Source of the DNA: Gordius sp. MW1
Taxonomy: Eukaryota > Nematomorpha > Gordioida > Gordea > Gordiidae
Direction: 5' to 3'
Length of the DNA: 64,000 nt
NCBI GenBank assembly: GCA_964036665.1
Contig: OZ038531.1
Coordinates: forward strand, 17,856,168 to 17,920,167
Notes under the pieces: generated by a model
What the model was told of the DNA's origin: nothing
Seen by the model: only the letters and a program-made list of their open reading frames with translations
The model's database searches: none
Position numbers and translations under genes: made by a program
In this document: one piece after another, positions 12,912 through 23,510 of the stretch
Position numbering within the stretch: the stretch's first letter is position 1
Layout of the letters: each line of letters starts with the position of its first letter

Positions 12912-13627
12912 TTAATATGTTAGCATATGAGGCATTATTGCACAAGATCTCATAGAATAAATTTGACCTAAAATGTATAATAAATTCAATGCTAATATAC
13001 TTGTGGGAGCAAATGTTTGGACTGGAACTCGTATGGGCATATGAGGCATTATTGCACAAGATCTCACAGAATAAATTTGATCTAAAATGTATGAATTCAA
13101 TGCTAATATACTTGTGGGAGCAAATGTTTGGACTGGGGCTCGTATAGGCATATGAGGCATTATTGCAGAAGATCTCACAGAATAAATTTGACCTAAAATG
13201 TATAAATAAATTCAATGCTAATATACTTGTGGGAGCAAATGTTTAAACTGGGGCTCGTATAGGCATATGAGGCATTATTGCAGAAGATCTCACAGAATAA
13301 ATTTGACCTAAAATGTATAAATAAATTCTATGCTAAAATACTTGTGGGAGCAAATGTTTGGACTGGGAATTGTATAGGCATATGAGGCATTATTGCAGAA
13401 GATCTCACAGAATAAATTTGACCTAAAATGTATAAATAAATTCTATGCTAAAATACTTGTGGGAGCAAATGTTTGGACTGGGGATTGTATAGGCATATGA
13501 GGCATTATTGCACAAGATCTCACAGAATAAATTTGACCTAAAATGTATAAATAAATTCAATGCTATATACATTATTATTACCAATCGATTGCCGTTTTGA
13601 TGTTTGGGGAATTGCAGAAAATTGCAT
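12912..13627 (-). pseudogene. Tandem mini-exon repeat gene (27-aa repeats), one internal stop
   Basis: Model on the minus strand: exon 1 13627-13582 (MQFSAIPQTSKRQSI, then G), then 81-bp exons 13537-13457, 13422-13342, 13307-13227, 13192-13112 and 13081-13001, and a last exon 12967-12912 ending ...MPHMLTY and TAA. Introns are 44, 34, 34, 34, 30 and 33 bp, all GT-AG. Every junction is phase 1, so the units join seamlessly as 27-residue repeats beginning SQIYSVRS and ending VQTFAPT. The fourth exon has an in-frame TAA at 13245-13243 where its sisters have CAA. The product would therefore be truncated unless that exon is skipped, which keeps frame. Upstream are TATTTTATA (13682-13690) and CCAATCA. 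No signal peptide or known domain is recognised. It lies inside the TIR element 10531-13856. Confidence 0.6.
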
Positions 13628-13675
13628 ATTGCTAAAATCCTATCAAATCGGAAAGATAGATTAGCCGTTTAATGT

Positions 13676-13722
13676 AAAAATATAAAATAGGAACACTTTA
13701 GCTATAATATGATTGGTTGCGC
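13676..13722 (-). promoter_or_regulatory. Putative promoter of the 27-aa-repeat gene
   Basis: Reading the minus strand: GCGCAACCAATCATATTATA, then CTATTTTATA about 55 bp before the first ATG (13627). A CCAAT-like and a TATA-like box at plausible spacing. AT-rich DNA yields such strings by chance, so this is only suggestive. Confidence 0.3.
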
Positions 13723-14061
13723 AAGGTTTATGTTATGACACTTACCGGTAGTGTTATGACCATAATGCTAGTCTTATGACATCCCTCTGAGCAAATATTC
13801 GCGTGAATTTGATTGGTCTTCGAATCGATAGAGATTCGAACGGCTGTGCAGAAGCGTATAGAATAGGTGAATAAAGAAATACGTATTTGCTCAACGGGTC
13901 TAACGCTCAGGGAATCTAGAACCAATCAAAATGCAGTTCAAATTTGCAAAGTATGCGTCTTGACATCTAAATCTCGAATGTCAATCATATTGCACGAATT
14001 TTAATTTTTAATATAGTTGCACATTTAATACCAATAAACATATTCCTATTTTTTTTCCTAT

Positions 14062-14406
14062 ATGCAAAATAGATTATTTTTTGATGGAAATAACATATTT
14101 CTTATTCCACAAACAACTAATGTTAACCCATCCAGTAAAATTTTATAATTTTGATATATTTTATCTTTAGATAATGGGAGTTTGTTAAGGATCTCTAACC
14201 AGATTCCACTTTGCAATATGCCTCAGGGCACTTTAGTCACTCATGCTAATCTATCCAGTAAAATTTTATAATTTTGATATATTTTATCTTTAGATAATGG
14301 GAGTTTGTTAAGGATTTTTAACCAGATTCCACTTTGCAATATGCCTCAGGGCACCTTAGTCACAAATGCTATAAAATTATATAATTTATTATATATAATA
14401 ATATAA
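14062..14406 (+). CDS. Three-exon small gene inside the left MULE TIR, 90 aa
   Basis: Model: exons 14062-14134, 14171-14257 and 14294-14406, with two 36-bp introns of nearly identical sequence; 273 nt in frame. Exon 1 encodes MQNRLFFDGNNIFLIPQTTN then VNPS. Exons 2 and 3 start as copies of one 29-residue repeat (NNGSLLRISNQIPLCNMPQG then TLVTHANLS), and exon 3 runs on to a stop. Junctions are phase 1. The opening MQ...IPQT recalls the gene at 13627 (MQFSAIPQTS), which is transcribed divergently from the adjacent element. No known domain or clear signal peptide. An inverted copy of exons 1-2 lies in the right TIR. It may be expressed from a TIR promoter; transcripts are needed to know. Confidence 0.5.
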
Positions 14407-16029
14407 AATATTGTAAATGCATATTAACATATTTTAAAGCATTTAATCTAAACTATGAAAGGAAATATATATGCACCAATAAAAAATATAAGCTTCAGAT
14501 ATTATAGGCTTAATATTAATTTTTGCTACCTTGTAAAGCGTTTATAACATCAATAAATAGAAAACTAGTTTGTTATACGGCAATAGATATATGCAGTAAG
14601 ATAAAAGAGGGTTACTTAAAGTTTATATTTTACATGATTTAATAAACATTATTTGCAACCATATTAAAACCTTTATAACTTAAATAATTATAAGCTAAAA
14701 TTTTAGGCACTATATGTAAATGATAATATAGAATACTGTAATTTATATCTTTATATTATCAAATACCTTAGTCAATCAGTTATACAGTATGCTTAGCGTT
14801 ATTCTATAGATGAATATATGGATATCCTTTTTAGAAATAAATTATCTAAAGTTACTTGTTTACTACTGTTAATGCTTGAACACATGCCTTTTGCAAAGCC
14901 AAAGTCCAAACATAATAAACAAACTTAAGCAAAGCAGTCTTATTAGCAGTTTTAGTTAGCAACTTTATATGACACATAACTTAATTAAAATTACTGCTAT
15001 GGAAATGTGTTATTTATTATTTTGCAAGTCTTACTCTATCTCCATCTCATGCACATCTATTTGTTATGGGAAAGCACACTCATATGTGGTAATAAATAAT
15101 TTTAATATAATTATAGATGAAATTTAATATTTGCAGATTAAGGCATAAATATTTATTTAAATTTTCTCCTTGCAAACATTTACATTCACACTAATTTTAG
15201 CTTAAACATACAATGGAATAAAAGTTGCCATAAAATTTGCAAATTAACTGATCTAGAAGTTGTTATAGCACTCTGAAAGTGAACAAAATTTAGCAGAAAT
15301 GATGTTTGAGAATACACAATAAAATGATATTTAACCATTAAATTTTGGTTTCAAATGCAAAGTATAAGGACTCAATTTGCAATTTTTGATTAAAAATAAT
15401 TAAATATCTTTGTTAATGAAAATTATTAAATAAATAAATCTTATATGACTTCATAGACATAACATGTTTGGTTTCATATTAAAAAATAATTTTTACAATG
15501 CTGCTCATACAAAAATTGCATATGAAAAGATCTTACAATTAAAAAATTGCAATATTATGTCTCTCATGCTTTAATCAAAATTGATAGATTGGTATTAATG
15601 TTCTTTTTAAAATTAAACAATTTAGGATTCTATTAATCAAAAAAATGATATTTAACAAAGATATTCAATTGTATAAGTAAAGGCACATTCAAAACAGAAA
15701 TGACATGTTTAAAACAAATTAATAAATAGATATGAGCATAAAAATGAGATGTTAAAAATAGCTGCTATATAAGTAAAAGATAAGGTTAGCCTTAATAATA
15801 AATATTAATTATGCCAAATAACACAAACTTTCAATCATCATTTATAAGTTGATAACAGTGTTTAAATTTTCTAAAAATACTGATAAATGATGATGTACCC
15901 ACAAAATTTTTCGAACAATTATTTTATTCAGATAAACTATGACAACATGCATAACACAAACTTTGTTGTAAATTTTACAAAACATGTTTAAATAACAGCA
16001 TCGTACTGGATGGGTTAATATTAGTGGCC

Positions 16030-16202
16030 AAAGTGCCCTGAGGCATATTGCAAAGTGGAATCTGGTTAGAGGTCCTTAACTAACTCCCATTATCTAAATA
16101 TAAAATATATCAAAATTCTAAAATTTTACTGGATGGATTGGCATTAGTGGTTTGTGGAATAAGAAATATGTTATTTCCATCAAAAAATAATCTATTTTGC
16201 AT
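16030..16202 (-). pseudogene. Inverted partial copy of the TIR mini-exon gene
   Basis: The right TIR contains exon 1 (16202-16130, opening MQNRLFFDGNNIFLIPQ) and the donor and acceptor of the same 36-bp intron. Exon 2 then reads NNGS followed by TAG, so it cannot make the repeat protein. It is transcribed toward the element centre, mirror-image to 14062-14406. Confidence 0.55.
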
Positions 16203-17106
16203 AGCAATCAAAATTTCAATTTGAGGTGGGAAAAAAATTAGGAGGAAATATGTTTATTGGTATTAAATGTGCAACTATATTAAAAATTAAAATTCGTGCA
16301 ATAATATGATTGACATTCGAGGTTTAGATGTCAAGACGCATGCTTTGCAAATTTGAACTTCATTTTGATTGGTTCTAGATTCCTTGAGCGTTAGACCGCT
16401 TGAGTAAAAATCAAGAAATAAGGTGTATTCGTAAACTCGGCTCAAATTCTATATTCAATTTTATAAGGGATTTTTTTTCTAATTAGCAACATTTAATTAT
16501 AACTGAATTTCTAATATCCTGCATAAACTACTATAACATATTATGATTTGTCCTTATAAAAAATATCTCTAATTTGTATATATTATAATATTTGCTCGAT
16601 AAGAATTTATTCAAAAATCACATCATGTACGCGACAAATACAACGTCTCATTATCAAAAATTTTATAAGATCAGTAATAATAATATCATAGTACCTGTTG
16701 TTCAATGTGATTCTATTTAGTTATGTAAGTTTAAATGTAGAGTATTTTTTACCCATGGACGATTGGGTCAAATTTAAACTTAATTTATAGGAAGATCCGT
16801 GTTAAAAATTATTAGGGCATAAAATATATGTTATCATTATAATCTCACAAGACCAAATATCGCAGTGGTGTTGAATATAATAATATCTTTAGATTAAAGT
16901 TTGTGAGTAAATTAATTTTGTAAGAATAAATATCGGGCAAGAGATTGTATTTATATTTTGAAAATTATTTTTACAAATATCAAAAAAATATTTATTAGTA
17001 ATATAAGCATGTGTAACAAATTCTCAATTGTAAATCTGTTGTGGGTGGATTCATTACATTGTACCACCCCAGTTACTTACTCTTTCTTCACCGAGTACAA
17101 TATAAA

Positions 17107-17783
17107 CATGGGCGTAGCCAGGGGGGGATGGGGGGGGGGGGGCGCGCCCCCCCCCCCCTAATTTAAAAAAAAGGAAAAATTTCAATACAAAAACTCTTAA
17201 AAATTAAAAAAATTATGTTTTGCCCCCCCCCCCCCTATTTGAACTTAACTCAAATTAATACAGATGCCTACATTAGCGAATTTACACATAAATTTTGGCA
17301 AATTGGAGACTGGTTCTAAAATTTGTTATGACACCATTGCGTTTAACAATAAGCTCTGAGATTTGGTTTATTTTTTGCTAATTCATAAAAAAAATTATTA
17401 TATCTTTAATCGTTGGTAAATCTCAATCATTTATTATCTCACACGGCCATCGCTATTATATTGTATACCCAATTCAATTAAAACAAATATATAATTTAGT
17501 TTTCATGATTTTGAAATAAAAATTGTTCACATATTCTATGCTCGTCTATATTAATTATTTTTGCGTTGAGGCCAGAACATTAATTGAAGAGCAAAAAAAT
17601 ATGTTTATTTTAGCTCGCAAGAAAATTTTTGGATAGTCGAGACCTTTTTTTTTTTTTGCTCTCAGGAAAATTTTTGGTTAGGAATTTTTGGATTTGGATA
17701 GTCGAGACCTTTTTTTTTTGCTCTCAGGAAAATTTTTTTTGAATCTGCCCCCCCCCCTAATTAAAAACCTGGCTACGCCCATG
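17107..17783. mobile_element. hAT-type MITE of the GGGCGTAGCCAGG family, 677 bp
   Basis: Perfect 16-bp inverted ends CATGGGCGTAGCCAGG, flanked by the 8-bp duplication AATATAAA (17099-17106 and 17784-17791). The paralogous site in unit 2 (about 47710-47718) has one AATATAAA and no element. The termini carry long G/C homopolymers and the interior is AT-rich with no ORF. Related degenerate copies are at 2818, 5762, 43320, 44461 and possibly 61850. An 8-bp duplication points to hAT or a related superfamily. Confidence 0.85.
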
Positions 17784-18369
17784 AATATAAATACAGAGAA
17801 AATAAATGTGGACAATATGTCCCGTTAACCCAACATTACGTGCGAACCCAATTAAGTGTCCGAGGCGTTCAATATTATTATATATTTATGCTCGAACAAG
17901 CTACTCGAAGAAAAATGTTTGCTGTCTGTCGAAGACTCATGTCCGAAGACCGTGTTGAGAGGGGCCAACACTTGTATCGAAGGATGTTCTATGAGGATGG
18001 TGTTGTGGTTAGATTTATTACATTACATCACCCCTTCCCTACATTATTAAACTTTCCTCTCCCCGTACAACTGCTATTTTACATTATTCAATTATATTCA
18101 CATTGTGAGTATGATAACCTCTATTTAATTAGAACAGAGCAGAAATAACATGGGGATAAACACATATTAAACATCCATCACACCAACATTTTATTGTTCG
18201 GAAAGAATCCCCTGTACCCCGAAATATTTAACTTGAAATTACTTTACACATTTTCTTCGTAATTACTGGGTGCTTTTGTTCACTCCCCGTTTTTCACGTT
18301 TGATATTAATAATATTATTTGCGATGTTAATATTCTTAAATGCCAATATCGCAACTAGAGCCCTCCAAA

Positions 18370-19030
18370 ATAAAATTTCTTCCGTCCGAGCCTGGCCCGA
18401 GCCCAACTTCTCCATTTTTATTTTGCCCGAGGCCGGCCCGAGCCCGAAAGACCTTTTTCTTTTTGACCCGACCCGAGCCCGACCCGATTTTTCAAATAAA
18501 ACTTTTGAAAATTTTTATATTGAGAGTTATTTCACCAATTAAATATAAAATGCAGTAGATTATTATTACTCGTATTTACAACTAGGATAAGTTTAAAATA
18601 AAAAAATCCATTTTCACTCGTTACAATTTATTTAGCTTTAAAACTAAAAATATAACTTAAAAAAATATTTTATTTAACAGTTCCATATAAATTTTTTTTT
18701 GAAATATTTACCTATCTTATTTCTTAAGGGTTCTAACAGCTAATATGAATATATTTAAATATTAGAATAAGATTTGCAATTTAGGTCAGTTATATTATAA
18801 TAGACAGGGGAAAAAGCTGAAGTTTGGAAGCTATATAATGTACGCTGTGTGAAGATAATTTTAATATCGGGTTGAGTTTGTTTAAATCATGTTTTGTAAA
18901 AAATTAGTTTGATTTGGTTCAATTCAGACCGGGATCGAACCTCGGGTCGGGCTGCCTCATCAGGCCCCACCCGAGCCCGATTATTTTATAAAATTCTGCC
19001 CAAGCCCGGCCCGAAACCCAATTGGGTTGG
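18370..19030. repeat. Element with (CCCGAGCCCG)-type subterminal repeats
   Basis: Degenerate CCCGAGCCCGA/GGCCCGAG strings at 18380-18490 and 18945-19025 surround an AT-rich core. The same style occurs at 62520-62600 and 63110-63255, inside a proven 8-bp-duplication element. Open frames here, rich in Pro/Arg/Glu, come only from the repeat. Target duplication not found. Confidence 0.5.
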
Positions 19031-19054
19031 GCCGGGCTTGGATTAAATTAAGAC

Positions 19055-19905
19055 CTCAAACCTTACATAAAAAGTGTTTTTTTAATGCTTAGGACTTAGG
19101 AGTTATAAAAAATATTAAACTAATACATATCAACAGAAATATTTTCCGTTAAAATTAAATTTAAAAAAACAAATATAAATTTAAATAAAATACTTTTCTG
19201 TTTTAAAATGTTGGGCTATATCATTAGTGACTGACTAGCTAAAGTTAAAACAATATTGTATACCGGACCCCTCCCTGACACATATTTGGTTCCATTTATT
19301 GGTCGGGCTTGTAAAAAATTTGACTTAATTGAAAAAGAGAAAAATAGCAAACGAAAGCAAATTATTATGATTAACTTAGTATTTAATTCATTCTTTATTG
19401 GGTTGAAACTTCAAATGTCCATTAGAACAATCGATTGCTTAGTATTTTTATTTTCTGCTTATTATTTAATTTATTAAATACAGTTTTTATTCCATTGTTG
19501 TTGTTCAACAATTTTTCAGTTTTTCGATATATCTTGTAAATAGTTTTAAATCATATGTATAGGCAGGATTCAAATTTCCAATTTCAGGTGCCAAAGTTCA
19601 AAGTTACTCGCATGTTTTGATAGAATCTTTATGCGAATATATTTTGTTTATATTTAAAATTATATTCAATATGAGGATGAACTGTCTAAAATAATCAGAT
19701 ATGGCATTAAGAAAAAGGCGCTAAACTAAATTAAAACTCTTTAATTTTTCAAAGCAAATACATATATAATTTCTGAATATTCATGGATTATTTAACTGAA
19801 CATTTAAATAATATCCATAAAAAACTAGGCAAGCGCATTTATTTTATTTTATATATGTACTATTGAGCCCGAACATTAAACTTATTATAATCTGAAGCCA
19901 TAATT
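19055..19905. repeat. Segmental duplication, left part of unit 2
   Basis: Aligns with 4345-5545, for example TTAAAATGTTGGGCTATATC...CATATTTGGTTCCATTTATT. It lacks the mariner-like MITE found in unit 1. The match stops at AAGCCATAATT near 19903. Unit 1 continues there with sequence whose counterpart resumes at about 40965, so 19.9-40.96 kb is an insertion into unit 2. Confidence 0.7.
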
Positions 19906-20065
19906 CGGAACAACCTCTTCCCATACATATTATTAACCGTTGTGTTATAATTTTTACTCGTTTCAATTCAAAAGGTAAAGTTTCAAAATAATAACTTCAC
20001 CATTTGCCACCAAACCTTCACCATTTGTCACCATTTCAAATTTGTCAATTTAAATCTGCGTGTAT

Positions 20066-20844
20066 ATGTTGACGCAAAGATGGAAACCTATATATTTTCA
20101 TGCCAATTACTACTACACCAAATATAAGGAAGGGAAATATGGTCAAATATACTTGAAATGCCGCAATTATCGTGGCTCAGGCAGAGCAATTCTTGAGGGA
20201 AACATGTATTATGTTTCAAAGGAGCATCTAAACATTCCACATATAAGTAAATTTTTTGCATAAGTGTTTATATATATAGCAGGCCCAAGACCTAATATAT
20301 ATCTTTCTGAACCATTAGATGACATATCTAATATATCAAGTAATTAAACTCTTATTTATAAATTCGTAATGTAGCTGATGGTACTAATTTGATGATGGAT
20401 GTGTCCACCAATGTTAATAGTGAAAGTAATTAAATGTGCTATATTTTAACTTTATACAGTAGTTGTTGCTACAAACCCAATTATATCTGTATGTAATTCC
20501 ACCAATGTTAATAGTGAAAGTAATTAAATGTGCTATATTTTAACTTTATACAGTAGTTGTTGCTACAAACCCAATTATATCTTTATGTAATTCCACCAAT
20601 GTTAATAGTGAAAGTAATTAAATGTGCTATATTTTAACTTTATACAGTAGTTGTTGCTACAAACCCAATGATACCTCTATGTAATTCCACGAATTCTAAT
20701 ACAAAAAGTAATTTTGTTTACCTTTGAATAATTTAAAACATTTTTAAAGGTTCATTAACTCAGGCCCATCTTTTCCTGGATGCTTGTCGAAGCTTACAAG
20801 CCCTTGTATCTTATTATATTATTGATAACAATATAATTTTTTAA
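20066..20844 (+). CDS. FLYWCH-like gene with tandem 60-bp mini-exons, 187 aa
   Basis: Model: exons 20066-20246, 20283-20339, 20375-20425, 20460-20519, 20554-20613, 20648-20707 and 20750-20844. Introns are 36, 35, 34, 34, 34 and 42 bp; total 564 nt, all in frame and all phase 1. Exon 1 encodes a FLYWCH-like module: aromatic-rich NYYYTKYKEGKYGQIYLKC, then GRAIL and KEHLNIPH. The second zinc cysteine appears lost (SG where C is expected). The middle exons encode a 20-residue unit three times (IVVATNPIISVCNSTNVNSE and variants). The last exon ends ...DNNIIF and stop. FLYWCH domains bind DNA and are common next to MULE transposases. I infer a possible DNA-binding or transposon-derived protein. The consistent phase across seven exons is the main support. 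Confidence 0.6.
20426..20707 (+). repeat. 94-bp tandem repeat (60-bp exon plus 34-bp intron), x3
   Basis: Three successive units, each a GTAATTAAATGTGC...TATACAG intron and a TAGTTGTTGCTACAAACCCA... exon. Exon and intron were duplicated together, so each copy added a 20-residue block without changing frame. Confidence 0.8.
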
Positions 20845-20862
20845 TAGCAATGAGATTTTTAG

Positions 20863-20990
20863 TATTTCAAAAAAATGGGGTTATTCTGTATTTGAATGGA
20901 TACCTCTATAACAAGATCAATGTATTTCAAAACATCACATATTTCAAGTGCAGATCCAAGACATGCAAAGGAAAAGCAAGCCATAAGTAG
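20863..20990 (+). pseudogene. Second FLYWCH half-domain, truncated
   Basis: Follows TTTTTAG (possible acceptor) and reads in phase 1: IFQKNGVILYLNGYLYNKIN then VFQNITYFKCRSKTCKGKAS, and stops at TAG 20988. It has GYLY, YFKC and a C-x4-C pair, typical of the first half of a FLYWCH finger, but lacks the following histidines. Either an unused exon of the upstream gene or the remains of a neighbour. Confidence 0.5.
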
Positions 20991-21465
20991 TATGCCACCA
21001 GTCCTATTTTATGGGACAATTAGCAGCTCAGTGGAAGCTTACTCTTGAACTTAATAGACTTTAAATTTATATGAATTAGCCAGAAATAATATTGTGTTGA
21101 CAACTTAATTATCGTTTATAAAAAAAGTCAAAAATTTCTTTACAAGTAGCCTATAAAAGAAATTTTAAATTCATTATGTCAAGCCGAAAATGAGTGGTAA
21201 AAGAATTTAAAAAAAAATTATAGGATTTAATAATCTTTTAACTTTATATAAAATGCTTTTTTAATGTGGTGCTATGGTTTAAGACCCCCTAACTTGGTTT
21301 CAAATTTTAAACAATTATAATGTTATATCAAAAATGAAAAATTTAGATAAATTTTACTTATATAGACTATTAGAAATGATACAGACACTGTAAAATTCAA
21401 GGAAGTTAGAATCAGCACAGACAAGTATATGTCTACAATTAATCATTTTTTTTCTCCTTATAACA

Positions 21466-22662
21466 TACAGCTGTGCCCGGCCAAGCGTTGCTTTGGCTCA
21501 GTCCTTAAGTGGTTAAATAAGTATAACCTATTAATAAGACTAATCTAAAATAAGGTCATATATGAAATAATTTATAATGTGAAAGGTCCGAATGCTAATG
21601 CAAATAAATATCCATAATATTTATTGAAGAGCGATATAAAATATTTATTAATAATTCATAAGAGTATATAAGCATTAAAATATAAAAAGCTTATAATAAT
21701 GTATGGGTAATAAAGAGAATTAACAATACTATAATTTTTTGTTCCATTGCGACAACCACCCTAACAACCTTTAGCCCCCAAGCCTCACAAAAATACTTCG
21801 TAAAAATACCAAAAAAAGCACAACACGTGCGGGTCTTTCTAAAAGCGCGCGTTATATTTATTTAAGTAAATGGTAATGTATTATGGTATCGAGAATATTT
21901 ATTTGTTACAGCTTTATATATTGTAAAAAAACGGGCGTAGTTGAGTAAAAAATTGAGACACAATTGACAAAGCAATCGTGGGAAAAAGTTTAAGGTAATT
22001 AATAGCACCATAACGATAAATAAGTATAAAAAACGTAGTATAAATAATCCGCTAGATGGCGGTATAGACTACCAAAAAACAGGGTTCCCGCTGTCGCAGG
22101 TTGATAAAAAGTATCCATAAACCATCTACAATGCTAAGGCAATAATCTGGCCAAATATGGTGGCAATCGGTTGAGAACTCTAAAAGTTATTAGCGTTCAA
22201 AAAAAAGTAACTTAGATTTTTATATATATAGATTTTCACGTCAAACGTTTAGATACGTAAACCTTTAACAAAGCACGCGTCTTTTTTATATTACAAAATT
22301 TTTGATGTTTTACGGTTTTTAATTATTTAGTTGTAACAGATTATATATAATGTAAAAAATAACCCAAAGGTGAAGAAAAATAGTGAAATATGTGACAAAA
22401 GATTAGTAGAAAAACATTTAAAACTATGAGCACAACTCTAACATAAAATAATAATCGAGATAAGCGTTGTAGCTGACGTCCGCTAGATGGCGGTAACCAA
22501 ATTAAAAAACATGGTTCCCGCTGTCGCAGGTTGATAAAAAGTATCTATAAACCATCTACAATGCTAAGGCAATAATCTGGCCAAATTTGGTGGCAATCGG
22601 TTGAGAACTCTAAAAGTTATTAGCGTACAAAAAAACGGGACTTAGATTTTTATATATATAGA
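21466..22662 (-). mobile_element. Helitron-like element, duplicated 5' terminus
   Basis: On the minus strand the sequence A/TCTATATATATAAAAATC, typical of a Helitron 5' end, occurs at 22662 and again at 22232. The two share about 190 bp (CGCTAGATGGCGGTA..., ACCGATTGCCACCA...). The candidate 3' end near 21470 has a GCCCGGCCAAGCGTTGCTTTGG hairpin-like run and CAGCTG, but no exact CTRR. No Rep/helicase ORF, so non-autonomous and partly rearranged. Confidence 0.5.
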
Positions 22663-23510
22663 TTTCTATTTTGTATCAACTACTTAATTCATTATAGATT
22701 TAGCAAATGGATTTAAAAGATTTTTCATAATGAAGCTATCTAATTACAATTAGGGATAAAACTCTTAAAACTTTAGAAACCGTTGCTCAAAAAGGAAAAA
22801 GTGTGCTTTTACCAAGAATTATATTAGGTTTATGTACTAATTACTTTACAAGGTTTACATGGGAACCCCTCTAAATCCCGAAAATCAAGAATCCCGAAAC
22901 TACGATTTGGCCACGACTACAATTTCAAATTTCCATATGTACGATTTCAAAATTCCATGTTTCTATTATTTTATTCAATATTAAACTTTTAAGGGTTATA
23001 ATAAATTATAAGATGGTTCAACATGAAGTTTATGCTTGGTATATTGGACTCAATCCAAAAATCATGACAAATGTTAATATATAGAAATTTATATAATTCA
23101 AATATTGAAATAGCATGTTTAACTTTAATGTAAATGTTTTAATTAAATTCCATGTTTCTGTTATTTTATTAAATATTAAACTTTTAAGGTTTATAATAAA
23201 TTATAAGATGGTTCAACATGAAGTTTATGCTTGGTATATTGGACAAATGTTGTTAATATATAGAAATTTATATGATTCCAATAGTGAAATAGCATGTTTA
23301 ACTTTAATGTAAATGTTTTAATTAATAATTAAGTTTACCACACAAATTTTTATAATAAATAATAAAATTCAAAATAAGAGAAACTTTCTGATTAATGTTG
23401 CTAATATTTAGGACTCTATATGTTTAAAATAATGAAGTAGTTATATACTCATAAATTACAACACAAATAAATATATTAAATATTTTATTTTTACATTTGT
23501 ATTACACATA

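Larger units (their letters stand above)
10531..13856. mobile_element. 3.3-kb TIR element with exact 8-bp target duplication
   Basis: Flanked by TATAGAAT at 10523-10530 and 13857-13864. In unit 2 the corresponding site (about 47013-47022) lacks the element. Near the ends are inverted segments around CGTTCGAATCTCTATC (22 of 25 positions match). The very ends match poorly (GAATCCACTGG against CGCTTCTGCAC when inverted). An 8-bp duplication fits hAT-like or related transposons. It contains a second, internal pair of inverted repeats (10950-11331 and 12577-12890) and two blocks of mini-exons. No transposase is seen, so it is non-autonomous. Confidence 0.75.
13883..16412. mobile_element. Non-autonomous MULE-like element with long TIRs, 2.5 kb
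   Basis: Long inverted repeats (about 13883-14257 and 16412-16030) are flanked by a 9-bp duplication, AAGAAATAC/AAGAAATAA, at 13874-13882 and 16413-16421. Unit 2 shows the empty site near 47028 (GAATAAAGAAATATTGTG). Long TIRs, ends starting with G and 9-bp duplications are characteristic of Mutator-like elements. Each TIR carries the 5' end of the same small mini-exon gene, oriented inward. The interior 14.4-16.0 kb is AT-rich and has no transposase. Confidence 0.8.
4345..18360. repeat. Segmental duplication, unit 1
   Basis: The left part (about 4345-5545) aligns by eye with 19055-19905. About 5545-7000 aligns with 40965-44900, 8428-10530 with 44917-47020, and 16413-18360 with 47025-50040. 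Joined in order, these match one second unit that has been split. Unit 1 carries the intact UAP56 gene. Insertions private to unit 1 include 4682-5023, about 7000-8428, 10531-13856, 13883-16412 and 17107-17783. Confidence 0.8.

Noticed and set aside
12916..13565. Regular repeats resembling a CRISPR array
   Set aside because: Units of 111-115 bp are homologous along their full length with no unique spacers, and the genome is eukaryotic; exon/intron units explain them better.
16741..16830. Possible LTR or primer-binding region in the 16.4-18.3 kb duplicated block
   Set aside because: No terminal repeat pair or retroelement coding sequence could be tied to it.
17840..18148. Open frame (CRRLMSEDRVERGQHLYR...) present in both duplication units (also 49517-49729)
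   Set aside because: Shared only because the region is duplicated; the frames diverge and end differently after LYR and match no family I know. Not called as a gene.
18270..18558. Pro/Arg/Glu-rich open frames
   Set aside because: Products of the CCCGAG repeat read in two overlapping frames; composition artefact.
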